DNA from: Mesorhizobium sp. J8
Lineage (GTDB): Bacteria > Pseudomonadota > Alphaproteobacteria > Rhizobiales > Rhizobiaceae
DNA length: 64,000 nucleotides
Assembly (NCBI RefSeq): GCF_016591715.1
Contig: NZ_AP024109.1
Coordinates: 5,704,001-5,768,000 of the forward strand
Direction of reading: 5' to 3'
In this document: in pieces, positions 34,618 through 44,274 of the stretch
Position numbering within the stretch: the first letter of the stretch is position 1
Layout: each line of letters starts with the position of its first letter
Program-made: the position numbers and the translations under genes
The notes under the pieces: model-generated
The model's database searches: none
Told to the model about the DNA's origin: nothing
What the model saw: only the letters and a program-made list of their open reading frames with translations

Positions 34618-35790
34618 ATGACCAACGACAATCCGATCAATTCCAGTGCTCCGGCCGGCATCAGCCGCCGCTATTTCCTGCAGGTGACGGCCGCAGGTGT
34701 CGTGACCGCCTCAGCGCTCGGCGCGTCCGGCCTGAAGGCCAGAGCCGCGGCCTATGAGAAATTCACCTGGATCTCGCCGCGCGGCACGCTCGAAGTGCTG
34801 GACGACTATCCTTACTGGTCGGCGAAGAAAGCCGGCTATTTCGGCGACCTCAACACCGACATGCAACCTGGTCCGTCGGACGGCACCGCGACGGTGAAGT
34901 TCGTCGATGTCGGCCAGGCCGACATGGGCTTCCCCTCGCCCGGCGTCTTCTCCTTCGCCATCCAGAACGGCATGAAGCTGAAGTCCGTCTTCCACATGGG
35001 CGCCCGCGACACTTTCAGCATCGCCTTCCGCAAGGGCCAGGGCACCAAGAACCTCAAGGACCTCGAGGGCAAGACCATCCTGCTCGGCTCCGCCGCCTGG
35101 CAGGCGATCGTCGATCCGCTGCTGGCGGCCCAGGGCGTGGACATCAAGAAGGTGAAATATGTCGAGGCCGGCTGGCCGACCTGGGGCACGGCGCTTGCCG
35201 GCGGCCAGGGCGATGCGGCGCTGTCATGGGAAGGCTTGCGCGCCGAATGGATCGCCAAGGGCCTCGACTTCGAATATTGGCTGGGCGTGCAGAATTCCAA
35301 GCTGCCCGCCAACACCTTCGTCGTGCGCGCCGCCGACCTCGAGGATGCCGACAAGAAGGCCTTCCTGGAGAAATACCTGCGCGGCTGGGCGATGGGCCTC
35401 GAATTCGGCTACCAGAACCCGCGCGCCGCGGTCGAAGCGGTGTTCGAGCAGTTCCCGACTTTGGCCAAGAACCTCGGCCCCGAGCTCGGCACCACTTCGA
35501 TCCTGCAGCAGATCAACGTCTTCCGCGGCGACATGGACAAGCGCGGCGGCTGGGGCTCGCACGACATGGCGAGTTGGCAAGGCTTCTTCGACGAGATCCT
35601 CAAGATCGGCCAGATCACCGCACCGGTGAAGGCCGAGGACGTCTGCACCAACGACCTGATCCCGGCCGCCAACGACTTCGACAAGGCCAAGGTCAAGGCT
35701 GATGCCGACGGCGCAAAACTGTCGGAAGGCTTCGCCGCGCTCGACGTCGAGAAGATCAAGGCGCACCTGTTCGACTCCGCCGTTAAGTAG
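34618..35790 (+). CDS. ABC transporter substrate-binding protein with Tat signal (NMT1/SsuA-like)
   Basis: A 390-residue binding protein. The N-terminus has a twin-arginine signal, ISRRYFLQVTAAGVV, followed by a hydrophobic stretch and a KARAA cleavage region at about residues 40-43, so it should be exported folded. The mature part is type 2 periplasmic-binding-protein-like (YPYWSAKKAGYFGDLNTDM, then DLEGKTILLGS). AAAGGGGAATGCC precedes the ATG. A strong hairpin follows its stop and may keep its mRNA level high relative to downstream genes. The ligand is unknown; the neighbouring amidase and dehydrogenase suggest an amide or amino-sugar-like compound. Confidence 0.86.
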   Translation: MTNDNPINSSAPAGISRRYFLQVTAAGVVTASALGASGLKARAAAYEKFTWISPRGTLEVLDDYPYWSAKKAGYFGDLNTDMQPGPSDGTATVKFVDVGQADMGFPSPGVFSFAIQNGMKLKSVFHMGARDTFSIAFRKGQGTKNLKDLEGKTILLGSAAWQAIVDPLLAAQGVDIKKVKYVEAGWPTWGTALAGGQGDAALSWEGLRAEWIAKGLDFEYWLGVQNSKLPANTFVVRAADLEDADKKAFLEKYLRGWAMGLEFGYQNPRAAVEAVFEQFPTLAKNLGPELGTTSILQQINVFRGDMDKRGGWGSHDMASWQGFFDEILKIGQITAPVKAEDVCTNDLIPAANDFDKAKVKADADGAKLSEGFAALDVEKIKAHLFDSAVK

Positions 35791-35807
35791 TCAGACGCCA
35801 TGACCAC

Positions 35808-35830
35808 CGGGCGGCGCGAGACGCCGCCCG
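35808..35830 (+). terminator. Strong GC hairpin after the binding-protein gene
   Basis: CGGGCGGCG and CGCCGCCCG form a perfect nine-pair stem with a five-base loop. No T-tract follows, so it is more likely an mRNA-stabilising or partial-attenuation hairpin inside the operon than a full terminator. Such hairpins often raise the level of binding-protein mRNA. Confidence 0.55.
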
Positions 35831-35861
35831 CATCCGTTCAAAGAGCATTGGGGAGGCTTCG

Positions 35862-36953
35862 ATGGCCGACAAAGTGAAAATTCTGGTGGTTGGTCTGGGC
35901 AATATGGGCGCTTCGCATGCCAGCGCCTATCACCGCTCCGAAGGCTTCGAGATCGTCGGCATCATGAGCCGCACGATCAAGAGCAACAAGAAGATCCCGA
36001 ACGAGCTCGCCGGCTATCCGCTCTACGAGGATTTCGACCTGGCGCTGAAGGAGACGAAGCCCGATGCGGTCTCCATCAACAGCTGGCCGAACACCCATGC
36101 CGAATACGCGCTGAAGGCGATCGCCGCCAACTGCCATGTGTTCATGGAAAAGCCCTTGGCCACCAACATCGCGGATGCCGAGAAGGTGGTGGCCGCGGCG
36201 CGCGCCAAGAACCGCAAGCTGGTGCTGGGCTACATCCTGCGCGTCCACCCGTCCTGGATCAAATTCATCGAGGTTGGCAAGACGCTCGGCAAGCCGCTGG
36301 TGATGCGACTCAACCTCAACCAGCAGAGCAGCGGCACCGCCTGGCACTGGCACAAGAACCTGATCGACTCGCTGATCCCGATCGTCGACTGCGGCGTGCA
36401 CTATGTCGACGTCATGTGCCAGCTGACCGGCGCCAAGCCGGTGCGCGTGCACGGCATCGGCGCCAAGCTCTGGGCCGAGGCCGACAAGCAGAATTACGGC
36501 CATTTGCACGTCACCTTCGATGACGGCTCGGTCGGCTGGTATGAGGCAGGCTGGGGTCCGATGATGAGCGAGACAGCCTATTTCGTGAAGGACGTGGTCG
36601 GCCCGAAGGGCGCCGTCTCGATCGTCGCCGGTCAGGGGGCAAGCAGCGCCAAGGACGCCGAGGAGGTGTCCGATTCTGCCGATATCGACCGCCACACCAA
36701 GACCGACGCGCTGAAGATCCATTATGCGCAGGTGGACGGCGACAAGAATTTTGCCAGGCCCGACGAGATCGTCAGCATGGAGGACGAGCCCGGGCATCAG
36801 GAACTCTGCGACCGCGAGCAGGCCTTCTTCCTGCGCGCCATTCGCGAGGACCTCGATTTGACCGAGCAGATGGATGCCGCGGTCAACAGCCTGCGCATTG
36901 TGCTGGCGGCCGAGCAGAGCATCGCCGAGAAGCGGACCGTCGAGTTGGCCTGA
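35862..36953 (+). CDS. Gfo/Idh/MocA family oxidoreductase
   Basis: A 363-residue NAD(P)-dependent dehydrogenase. The Rossmann motif VVGLGNMGASHA begins near residue 7, and CHVFMEKPLATNIADAEKVV near residue 90 contains the EKP signature with the catalytic-region lysine. The C-terminal domain carries IPIVDCGVHYVDVMCQLTG, the conserved D-x-G-x-H region. GGGGAGG precedes the ATG. Family members oxidise or reduce sugars, inositols or related hydroxy compounds. It lies between the ABC transporter genes and the amidase, so it probably acts on the imported substrate or on the product of amide cleavage. Confidence 0.9.
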   Translation: MADKVKILVVGLGNMGASHASAYHRSEGFEIVGIMSRTIKSNKKIPNELAGYPLYEDFDLALKETKPDAVSINSWPNTHAEYALKAIAANCHVFMEKPLATNIADAEKVVAAARAKNRKLVLGYILRVHPSWIKFIEVGKTLGKPLVMRLNLNQQSSGTAWHWHKNLIDSLIPIVDCGVHYVDVMCQLTGAKPVRVHGIGAKLWAEADKQNYGHLHVTFDDGSVGWYEAGWGPMMSETAYFVKDVVGPKGAVSIVAGQGASSAKDAEEVSDSADIDRHTKTDALKIHYAQVDGDKNFARPDEIVSMEDEPGHQELCDREQAFFLRAIREDLDLTEQMDAAVNSLRIVLAAEQSIAEKRTVELA

Positions 36954-36978
36954 GGTTTCTCGGTCAACGGTAGCGCCA

Positions 36979-37104
36979 GCCCCCTCATCCGGCCGCTTCG
37001 CGGCCACCTTCTCCCCGGCGGGGAGAAGAGGGAAGCGCCGGCGCTGACAATCTCCTCTCCGCACCGGGGAGAGGTCAGCCGAGCGAAGCGAGGCTGGGTG
37101 AGGG
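36979..37104. repeat. RIME-like palindromic intergenic element
   Basis: The segment opens CCCCTCATCC, then GGCCGCTTCGCGGCC and CTTCTCCCCGGCGGGGAGAAG (the latter a near-perfect palindrome), and ends with GGGGAGAGGTCAGCC and GGGTGAGGG. These words are the usual parts of rhizobial intergenic mosaic elements and resemble the element at 2559-2693. It separates the oxidoreductase and amidase genes. Confidence 0.7.
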
Positions 37105-37157
37105 TGAGTCCGCAAGCCATCCTTTGCCTTCAGCAAGAACCTAACGGGAGGAACACC

Positions 37158-38612
37158 ATGGCAGCGATCTCGAAGAGCTTGCTCGAAACCTACACCAACT
37201 CGGACGCGCTGGCGCTCGCCGACCTGGTGAAGCGCGGCGAGGTTTCGCCGGCCGAGCTGGTCGAAGCGGCGATCACCATGATCGATCGCCTGAACCCCTC
37301 GCTCAACGCGGTCATCCATCGTCTCTACGACATGGCCCGCGCCCAGGCGCCGACGGTCGACAAAACCGCGCCCTTCGCCGGCGTGCCCTATCTGCTCAAG
37401 GAGCTCGCCTCGTCCTGGAAAGGCGCGCCCAACACCAACTCCTGCTTCTACCTGAAGGACTTCGTCGCCGATTCCGACAGCGAGGTGGTGCGCCGCATAA
37501 AGGCGGCCGGACTGGTGCTCGTCGGTAAATCCAACGCGCCCGAGAACGGCTGGTCGATCACCACGGAGCCGAAACTTTACGGCACGACGAAGAACCCGTG
37601 GAAGGAAGGCATCACGCCGGGCGGGTCGAGCGGCGGCGCCGCCGCCGCGATTGCCTCGCGTATGGTGCCGATCGCCGAAGCCAGCGACGGCGCCGGCTCG
37701 ATCCGCGTGCCGGCTTCCTGCTGCGGCATCGTCGGGCTGAAACCGTCGCGCGGTCGCGTCAGCCTCGCCCCCTTCGGTGACTATTGGTATGGCGGCGCCT
37801 ACTTCCTCTGCTGCTCGCGCACGGTACGCGACACCGCCGCCTATCTCGACGCGGTCGCCGGCGCCCTGCCCGGCGACCCCTACACGCCACCGGTTCCCAG
37901 CGACAGTTGGCTGAACCTTTCCGCGCGTGCCCCGAAGAAATTGCGCATCGGCTTCACCGTCACGCCGCCCAACGGCACGACGGTGGACCCTGAGGTCGAA
38001 GCGACCGTGCTCTCCGCGGTCGCCTTGCTCGAACGCCTCGGCCACGACGTCGAGCGGCACGACATGCCGCTCGATGCCGACGCCGTATGGAAGACCTACA
38101 CCGACATGACCTGCGTGCAGACGGCCGCGACCTTCGATTTCCTCGAAACGCTCGTCGGCCGGCCCGTTACGCCGAACGATGTCGAACCGTTGACCTGGGC
38201 GATCATCCAGCGCGGGCGCGCGACCAGCGGCATCAAGCATATTTCCGATGTCGAGCAATTGAGGCTGATAGGCCGCGACATCGTCGGCGACCTCAGTTCG
38301 TACGACATCTTCATCACCCCGACGCTGACGCAATTGCCTCGCCCGCTCGGCTATTACGACATGTCGGAAACCGATCTCGACCGCTACAACGCCAAATGGG
38401 GCGACGCGGTCTTCAACTTCCCCTTCAACATCTCCGGCCTGCCGGCGATCTCGCTGCCACTCGGGCAATCGGCCGGCGGCGTGCCGGTCGGCGTGCAGCT
38501 CGTCGGCCGCTACGGCGACGAGGCGACGGTGCTGGCGCTATCATCGCAGCTGGAAGGCGAGATGCCGTGGAAGGACCGGCGGCCGGAATTTGGATTATCC
38601 TTCCCCACCTGA
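37158..38612 (+). CDS. Amidase (amidase-signature family)
   Basis: A 484-residue hydrolase with the full amidase-signature triad. The catalytic lysine is in VPYLLKELASSW (near residue 80), the cis-serine is in GGSSGGAAAAIAS (near 155), and the nucleophile serine is in SDGAGSIRVPASCCGIVGLKPSRGR (near 178). It splits an amide into acid plus ammonia or amine in the cytoplasm. The ATG at 37158 has GGGAGG upstream; an in-frame ATG at 37098 falls in the repeat. It is the last gene of the RpiR-linked locus, so the pathway probably yields nitrogen for growth. Its end overlaps the next, convergent gene by 18 bases. Confidence 0.9.
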   Translation: MAAISKSLLETYTNSDALALADLVKRGEVSPAELVEAAITMIDRLNPSLNAVIHRLYDMARAQAPTVDKTAPFAGVPYLLKELASSWKGAPNTNSCFYLKDFVADSDSEVVRRIKAAGLVLVGKSNAPENGWSITTEPKLYGTTKNPWKEGITPGGSSGGAAAAIASRMVPIAEASDGAGSIRVPASCCGIVGLKPSRGRVSLAPFGDYWYGGAYFLCCSRTVRDTAAYLDAVAGALPGDPYTPPVPSDSWLNLSARAPKKLRIGFTVTPPNGTTVDPEVEATVLSAVALLERLGHDVERHDMPLDADAVWKTYTDMTCVQTAATFDFLETLVGRPVTPNDVEPLTWAIIQRGRATSGIKHISDVEQLRLIGRDIVGDLSSYDIFITPTLTQLPRPLGYYDMSETDLDRYNAKWGDAVFNFPFNISGLPAISLPLGQSAGGVPVGVQLVGRYGDEATVLALSSQLEGEMPWKDRRPEFGLSFPT

Positions 38613-39131
38613 CAATGGCAGTGGACGACTTAATGCTTGGAGCCGGTAACGGTTCAGGGTTTCGACCATCTCTTCGGTCGACAACGGCCACCCACTGGGC
38701 AGCAAGCGTTTCACTCCGAACCTTCTGCCGCCCGGCTTGGATGGCAATGCGCCTCTGACAGGCGAGCGAAAATTATAGCCAATCGCTTTGGCGCCCCTGG
38801 GCAATCTGTAGACGAAGAAGCCGTCAATGTCTGTCCAAAGAACTTGCCTTGGAGAAAGGATCAACCCGCCACTTAAAATAAACCCGTCGCTGCTCAGCAG
38901 CAGGGATTGGGGGCGAATTACCAGCCAGCTAAAGAGGGGCAGACCTAGCCCAAAGAGCACCGAACCAACCCATGCCAAGAGGCGGTGAAACTCGTTATCC
39001 GGTGTAATCGTTAATCCTGCCCAGACGAAAGCTGCACACGCAAGAAGATATAAAGCCGCCTTGCCCCGTGAGCCTCTTATGGTTTTGGATTCCAGCGGCT
39101 CGCTCGACTTCTCGCCTTCCAGCACAGACAT
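38595..39131 (-). CDS. STM3941-like small membrane protein
   Basis: A 178-residue protein with two adjacent hydrophobic segments (about residues 25-42 and 50-72) and a C-terminal cytoplasmic part that looks like a bacterial PH-like domain (SSDGFILSGGLILSPRQVLWTDIDGFFVY). This arrangement recalls the STM3941 family, whose function is unknown. It is convergent with the amidase, with stop codons overlapping by 18 bases. No operon partner is visible. The family match is from pattern only. Confidence 0.6.
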   Translation of the reverse strand: MSVLEGEKSSEPLESKTIRGSRGKAALYLLACAAFVWAGLTITPDNEFHRLLAWVGSVLFGLGLPLFSWLVIRPQSLLLSSDGFILSGGLILSPRQVLWTDIDGFFVYRLPRGAKAIGYNFRSPVRGALPSKPGGRRFGVKRLLPSGWPLSTEEMVETLNRYRLQALSRPLPLSGGEG

Positions 39132-39416
39132 GTCGGTTACCTAATCATCAGAAGTTCACGGCTTTAAGCACGATATGGGTTTACGCCATCCAATCAGGCA
39201 GTCAGTGACGCGACCGCGTAGCCGGCCAAAACCCCTATAAAATTCCTATATCTTTCCCATCCGCCCCGTCTCGAACCTTTATGGCGATCGGGTCCATATT
39301 TTCCTTCGAAAAACGCTTTGATCGCCGTCGCCGCCAAGGTGACGTGCATCCGCGCGCAGTTCTGAGCCCGCCATCGCGAGCCGGCAAACACAAAGTGGAA
39401 ACAAGGAAGACCTGCC

Positions 39417-39497
39417 ATGGACCTCATAGTTCTCGGGATCGGGATTTTGTTCTTCGCCCTGTCCTTAGCCTACGTCAAAGCCTGCGACGTCATCTGA
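39417..39497 (+). CDS. 26-residue membrane peptide upstream of kdpF
   Basis: ATG at 39417 to TGA at 39495-39497 encodes a 26-residue peptide beginning MDLIVLGIGILFF, almost entirely one transmembrane helix ending in a Cys and acidic residue. AAGGAAG lies about eight bases upstream. It ends 16 bases before kdpF. A similar short hydrophobic peptide before kdpF is common in proteobacterial kdp operons, but its role is not known to me. It is the likely first gene of this kdp operon. Confidence 0.6.
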   Translation: MDLIVLGIGILFFALSLAYVKACDVI

Positions 39498-39513
39498 GCG
39501 GAAAGGCCGGATA

Positions 39514-39603
39514 ATGCTTCTCGATTACATTCTCGGCGGCGCGGTGACCTTGTTCCTGCTCGCCTATCTCACCTACGCGCTCATCCGCCCAGAACGCTTC
39601 TGA
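39514..39603 (+). CDS. kdpF: Potassium-transporting ATPase subunit F
   Basis: A 29-residue single-helix peptide ([16 protein letters not shown], then YALIRPERF). The LIRPERF end is the KdpF hallmark. KdpF stabilises the KdpFABC complex in the inner membrane. It lies 22 bases before kdpA and is too short for most gene callers. Confidence 0.88.
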   Translation: MLLDYILGGAVTLFLLAYLTYALIRPERF

Positions 39604-39625
39604 TCGGCGCACGGAAGGTCACATC

Positions 39626-41329
39626 ATGACACTCAATGGCTGGATACAGATCCTTATCTTTTGCGGGATCTTGGCTTTGCTCGTGAAGCCGCTCGGCTTC
39701 TACATGTACCGCGTCTTCGGCGGCGACCGAACCTTTCTGTCGCCGTTGCTCGTTCCGATCGAGCGCGGCCTCTACGGCCTCGCCGGAACCAGCGAGAAGG
39801 AAGAACAGCACTGGGCCGTCTATGCGACCGGCATGCTGCTCTTCAACCTGGCCGGCCTCCTGGTGCTTTATGCCCTGCAGCGATTTCAGGGCGTGCTGCC
39901 CTACAATCCCGCCGGGATGAGCGCGGTAGACCCTCAGCTCGCCTTCAACACCGCCGCCAGCTTCGTCACCAACACCAATTGGCAGAACTACGGCGGCGAA
40001 AGCACGATGTCGTATCTCGTGCAGATGGCCGGCCTCACCGTGCAGAATTTCGTCTCGGCCGCCACCGGCATTGCCATCGCGATCGCCCTGATCCGCGGTT
40101 TCGCGCGCGCCTCGGGCAAATCGATCGGCAATTTCTGGGTCGATCTGACCCGCTGCACGCTCTACATCCTCCTGCCGATGTGCATCGTGCTGACGCTCGC
40201 CTATGTGTGGCTCGGCATCCCGCAGACGCTTGGGCCCTATGTCGACGCCACCACGCTGGAAGGCGCCAAGCAGACGATCGCGCTTGGACCGGTCGCCTCG
40301 CAGGTCGCCATCAAGATGCTCGGCACCAACGGCGGCGGTTTCTTCAACGCCAACGCCGCGCATCCATTCGAGAATCCGGACGCGATCTCGAACCTGATCC
40401 AGATGTTGTCGATCTTCGCGCTCGGCGCCGGCCTCACCAACGTCTTCGGCCGCATGGTCGGCAGCGAGCGCAAGGGCTGGGCTATCCTGGCCTCGATGGG
40501 CGTGCTGTTCCTCGTCGGCGTCACCATCTGCTACTGGGCCGAGGCCGCGGGCAACCCGCTGGTCCATGCGCTCGGCACCGACGGCGGCAACATGGAAGGC
40601 AAGGAGACGCGCTTCGGCATCGCCGCGTCGGCGCTGTTCGCCGTCATCACCACGGCTGCTTCCTGCGGCGCCGTCAACGCCATGCATGATAGCTTCACCG
40701 CGCTTGGCGGCATGATCCCGCTGATCAACATGCAGCTCGGCGAAGTCATCGTCGGCGGCGTCGGCGCCGGCTTCTACGGCATCCTGATGTTCGTCGTCGT
40801 CGCCGTCTTCGTCGCCGGCCTGATGGTCGGCCGCACCCCGGAATATCTCGGCAAGAAGATCGAGGCCAAGGAGGTCAAGATGGCGATGCTCGCCATCCTC
40901 TGCCTGCCGCTGGCGATGTTGATCTTCACGGCCATCGCCGTGGTCCTGCCGAGCGCCGTCGCTTCGATGGCCAATGGCGGCCCGCACGGCTTCACAGAGG
41001 TGCTCTATGCCTATACCTCGGCGGCCGCGAACAACGGCTCGGCCTTCGGCGGCCTCACCGGCAACACGCCCTGGTACAACATCACGCTGGGCGTCGGCAT
41101 GCTGATGGGCCGCTTCCTGGTCATCATCCCGGCTTTGGCCATCGCCGGTTCGCTTGCCGCCAAGAAGACGGTACCCGCCTCCGCCGGCACCTTCCCGACC
41201 GACGGCATGCTGTTCGTCGGTCTGCTGGTCGGCGTCATCATCATCGTCGGCGGCCTCACCTTCTTCCCGTCGCTCGCCGTCGGTCCGATCGTCGAGCACC
41301 TGGCGATGATCCATGGACAGACCTTCTGA
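39626..41329 (+). CDS. kdpA: Potassium-transporting ATPase subunit A (channel subunit)
   Basis: A 567-residue polytopic protein of normal KdpA length. It has the repeated selectivity-filter-like motifs of the SKT family, such as [12 protein letters not shown] near residue 116, [19 protein letters not shown] near 232, and two later GlyGly loops (near 350 and 480). KdpA forms the high-affinity K+ pathway. AAGGTCACATC precedes the ATG. It is followed by a small extra membrane-protein gene and then kdpB. Confidence 0.96.
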   Translation: MTLNGWIQILIFCGILALLVKPLGFYMYRVFGGDRTFLSPLLVPIERGLYGLAGTSEKEEQHWAVYATGMLLFNLAGLLVLYALQRFQGVLPYNPAGMSAVDPQLAFNTAASFVTNTNWQNYGGESTMSYLVQMAGLTVQNFVSAATGIAIAIALIRGFARASGKSIGNFWVDLTRCTLYILLPMCIVLTLAYVWLGIPQTLGPYVDATTLEGAKQTIALGPVASQVAIKMLGTNGGGFFNANAAHPFENPDAISNLIQMLSIFALGAGLTNVFGRMVGSERKGWAILASMGVLFLVGVTICYWAEAAGNPLVHALGTDGGNMEGKETRFGIAASALFAVITTAASCGAVNAMHDSFTALGGMIPLINMQLGEVIVGGVGAGFYGILMFVVVAVFVAGLMVGRTPEYLGKKIEAKEVKMAMLAILCLPLAMLIFTAIAVVLPSAVASMANGGPHGFTEVLYAYTSAAANNGSAFGGLTGNTPWYNITLGVGMLMGRFLVIIPALAIAGSLAAKKTVPASAGTFPTDGMLFVGLLVGVIIIVGGLTFFPSLAVGPIVEHLAMIHGQTF

Positions 41330-41330
41330 G

Positions 41331-41567
41331 ATGACCATGCCCCGCTTCAACGACATACGTCGCAACGACCGTCACCAGGCCGGTGACGGAGCGCCCGACG
41401 ACGGCAGGGACGAGAAGCCTCGTCCTTTCCCGACGCTTTCAACCTTTCTCGGCATGGCGGCCGCGCTGCTCGTGCTGTGGCTGCTGGCCGTCGGCCTTCC
41501 GCACCTGTTTCCGAAGACCGAACACCCGGCGCCGTCCAACATAACCGATACTGGAGCCCAAAAATGA
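41331..41567 (+). CDS. Small membrane protein encoded between kdpA and kdpB
   Basis: About 78 residues: a charged, proline-rich cytoplasmic N-terminus ([15 protein letters not shown]), one transmembrane helix ([18 protein letters not shown], about residues 39-56) and a short polar tail. The start may be 41331 or 41337. Its stop overlaps the kdpB start (ATGA), so kdpB translation is coupled to it, which argues that it is a real gene. The enterobacterial kdpFABC operon has no gene here. It may be an accessory subunit or a regulator of KdpB; I do not recognise the family. Confidence 0.68.
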   Translation: MTMPRFNDIRRNDRHQAGDGAPDDGRDEKPRPFPTLSTFLGMAAALLVLWLLAVGLPHLFPKTEHPAPSNITDTGAQK

Positions 41568-43657
41568 GCCAGTCCAAATCCACTGTTATTATGGATGCGC
41601 GCATTCTGGTGCCCGCCATCGGCGGCGCCTTCCGCAAGCTTGATCCGCGCACGCTGGTCCGTAATCCGGTGATGTTCGTTGTGGCGGTCGTCTCGCTGCT
41701 CACCACCGTTCTTTTCATCCGCGACCTGGTCGCCGGCAGCGGCGACCTCGGCTTCACCTTGCAGATCATCATCTGGCTGTGGTTCACCGTGCTGTTCGCC
41801 AATTTCGCCGAGGCCGTTGCCGAAGGCCGCGGCAAGGCGGAGGCCGACTCGCTGCGAAAGGCGCGCACAGAGACCCAGGCCAAGCTGCTCGCCAACGGCG
41901 ATCGCACCAAATTCAGGCTGGTGCCGGGCACCAGCCTGAAGGTCGGCGATGTCGTGCTGGTCGAGGCCGGCGACATCATCCCCTCCGACGGCGAGGTGAT
42001 CGAGGGCGTGGCCTCGGTCAACGAAGCGGCGATCACCGGTGAATCCGCCCCCGTCATCCGCGAATCCGGCGGCGATCGTTCGGCCGTCACCGGCGGCACC
42101 CAGGTGCTGTCCGACTGGATCCGCGTGCGCATTTCCGCCGCGTCCGGCCAGACCTTCCTCGACCGCATGATCTCGCTGGTCGAGGGCGCGGAGCGCCAGA
42201 AGACGCCGAACGAGATTGCACTCAACATCCTCTTGGTCGGCATGACGCTGGTCTTCGTGCTGGCGACCGCGACCATCCCGAGCTTCGCCTCCTATTCGGG
42301 CGGCTATATCCCGGTGACGATCCTCGTCGCGCTGTTCGTCACGCTGATCCCGACCACGATCGGCGCGCTGCTGTCGGCCATCGGCATCGCCGGCATGGAC
42401 CGCCTGGTGCGCTTCAACGTGCTTGCCGTGTCCGGCCGCGCCGTCGAGGCCGCCGGCGACGTCGACACGCTGCTCCTCGACAAGACCGGCACCATCACGC
42501 TCGGCAACCGCCAGGCGACCGAGTTCCGTCCGGTCAAGGGCGTCACCGAGCAGGAGCTGGCCGACGCGGCCCAGCTCGCCTCGCTCGCTGACGAGACGCC
42601 GGAAGGCCGCTCGATCGTCGTGCTGGCCAAGGAGAAATACGGCATCCGCGCCCGCGACATGGCGACCTTGCACGCGACCTTCGTGCCCTTCACCGCGCAG
42701 ACCCGCATGAGCGGCGTCGACATCGACGGCTCGTCGGTGCGCAAGGGCGCGGTCGATGCGGTGCTCAATCACGTCAACCAGGCGATCGTCGCCGCCCATG
42801 GCACGCGCCCGACAAGCGACACCATCCGCGATCTTCAGGCCGTTGCGGACGAGATCGCCAAGGCCGGCGGCACGCCGCTGGCGGTCGAGCGCGACGGACG
42901 CCTGCTCGGCGTCGTTCACCTCAAGGACATCGTCAAGGGCGGCATAGCCGAGCGGTTCGCCGAGCTGCGCAAGATGGGCATCCGCACGGTGATGATCACC
43001 GGCGACAATCCGCTGACGGCGGCGGCCATTGCCGCCGAAGCCGGCGTCGACGACTTCCTTGCCCAGGCCACGCCCGAGAACAAGCTGTCGCTGATCCGCG
43101 AGGAGCAGGCCAAGGGCAAGCTGGTCGCCATGTGCGGCGACGGCACCAACGACGCGCCGGCGCTCGCCCAGGCCGATGTCGGCGTCGCTATGAACACCGG
43201 CACGGTCGCCGCGCGCGAAGCCGGCAACATGGTCGACCTAGACAGCGATCCGACCAAGCTGATCGAGATCGTCGAGATCGGCAAGGCGCTGTTGATGACG
43301 CGCGGCTCGCTGACCACCTTTTCGATCGCCAACGACGTGGCCAAGTACTTCGCCATCATCCCGGCGATGTTCGCGGTCTTTTACGTCGCGCCCGGCCAGT
43401 CCACGGGACCGCTGCAGGCGCTCAACATCATGCATCTGGCGACGCCGCAGAGCGCCATCCTGTCGGCCATCATCTTCAACGCGCTGATCATCATCGCGCT
43501 GATCCCGCTATCGCTGAAAGGCGTGAAATATCGTGCCATCGGCGCGGGCTCGCTGCTCACCCGCAACCTTCTCATCTACGGCCTCGGCGGCATCGTCGTG
43601 CCCTTCGTCGGCATCAAGGCGATCGACCTGATCGTCACGGCTCTCGGCCTCGCTTAA
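41564..43657 (+). CDS. kdpB: Potassium-transporting P-type ATPase subunit B
   Basis: A 697-residue P-type ATPase. The phosphorylated Asp is in [14 protein letters not shown] (near residue 307). The TGES loop appears as [12 protein letters not shown] (near 160), and [25 protein letters not shown] is the hinge motif. It hydrolyses ATP to drive K+ through KdpA. The ATG at 41564 in an ATGA overlap gives the conserved N-terminus. Upstream in-frame starts fall in the small preceding gene. Confidence 0.97.
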   Translation: MSQSKSTVIMDARILVPAIGGAFRKLDPRTLVRNPVMFVVAVVSLLTTVLFIRDLVAGSGDLGFTLQIIIWLWFTVLFANFAEAVAEGRGKAEADSLRKARTETQAKLLANGDRTKFRLVPGTSLKVGDVVLVEAGDIIPSDGEVIEGVASVNEAAITGESAPVIRESGGDRSAVTGGTQVLSDWIRVRISAASGQTFLDRMISLVEGAERQKTPNEIALNILLVGMTLVFVLATATIPSFASYSGGYIPVTILVALFVTLIPTTIGALLSAIGIAGMDRLVRFNVLAVSGRAVEAAGDVDTLLLDKTGTITLGNRQATEFRPVKGVTEQELADAAQLASLADETPEGRSIVVLAKEKYGIRARDMATLHATFVPFTAQTRMSGVDIDGSSVRKGAVDAVLNHVNQAIVAAHGTRPTSDTIRDLQAVADEIAKAGGTPLAVERDGRLLGVVHLKDIVKGGIAERFAELRKMGIRTVMITGDNPLTAAAIAAEAGVDDFLAQATPENKLSLIREEQAKGKLVAMCGDGTNDAPALAQADVGVAMNTGTVAAREAGNMVDLDSDPTKLIEIVEIGKALLMTRGSLTTFSIANDVAKYFAIIPAMFAVFYVAPGQSTGPLQALNIMHLATPQSAILSAIIFNALIIIALIPLSLKGVKYRAIGAGSLLTRNLLIYGLGGIVVPFVGIKAIDLIVTALGLA

Positions 43658-43668
43658 GGATTATCCCG

Positions 43669-44232
43669 ATGTTCAAGCAACTCAGACCCGCTTTTGTCAT
43701 GATCGTCTTCTTCACGGTGCTGACCGGCCTGATCTATCCGATCGGCATGACCGGCATCGCTCAGGCGCTGTTCCCGAAACAAGCCAATGGCAGCCTGATC
43801 ACAAGGGATGGCAAGGTGATCGGCTCCAGCCTGATCGGCCAGGCTTTCGCCGGCGACCGCTATTTCCACGGCCGGCCTTCGGCTGCCGGCGACGGCTACA
43901 ATGCGACGTCCTCCAGCGGCTCGAATCTCGGCCCGACCAATCCCAAGCTCATCGAGCGCATCAAGGGCGATGCCGAGAAGCTGAAGGCCGAAAACCTGAA
44001 CGCACCGGTGCCGATGAACCTCGTAACCGCCTCCGGCAGCGGCCTCGATCCCGACATCAGCCCCGACGCCGCCTATTTCCAGGTGCCGCGCGTCGCCAAG
44101 GCCCGCGGCATGGACGAGGCCAAGGTGAAGGCGCTCGTCGACAGCCATGTCGAGGATCGCGAGCTTGGCGTTCTTGGCGAACCGACGGTCAATGTGCTGG
44201 CGCTGAACCTGGCGCTGGATGACCTGAAGTAA
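43669..44232 (+). CDS. kdpC: Potassium-transporting ATPase subunit C
   Basis: A 187-residue protein with one N-terminal transmembrane helix ([21 protein letters not shown]) and a periplasmic domain. [29 protein letters not shown] is the family signature, and [15 protein letters not shown] and [16 protein letters not shown] follow. It stabilises the complex and may raise ATP affinity of KdpB. It starts 11 bases after kdpB. A strong hairpin separates it from kdpD. Confidence 0.96.
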   Translation: MFKQLRPAFVMIVFFTVLTGLIYPIGMTGIAQALFPKQANGSLITRDGKVIGSSLIGQAFAGDRYFHGRPSAAGDGYNATSSSGSNLGPTNPKLIERIKGDAEKLKAENLNAPVPMNLVTASGSGLDPDISPDAAYFQVPRVAKARGMDEAKVKALVDSHVEDRELGVLGEPTVNVLALNLALDDLK

Positions 44233-44240
44233 TCTGCTCA

Positions 44241-44269
44241 GCGCCGGGGATCGACACGCTCCCCGGCGC
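44241..44269 (+). terminator. Hairpin between kdpC and kdpD
   Basis: GCGCCGGGGA (44241-44250) and TCCCCGGCGC (44260-44269) form a perfect ten-pair stem with a nine-base loop. No T-run follows. It ends five bases before the first possible kdpD ATG (44275), so it could reduce read-through or hide the kdpD ribosome-binding site, keeping KdpDE lower than KdpABC. Confidence 0.6.
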
Positions 44270-44274
44270 AATTC

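Noticed and set aside
39194..39427. 77-codon minus-strand frame upstream of the kdp operon
   Set aside because: No ribosome-binding site, no family features, and it overlaps the likely kdp promoter and the 26-residue peptide gene.
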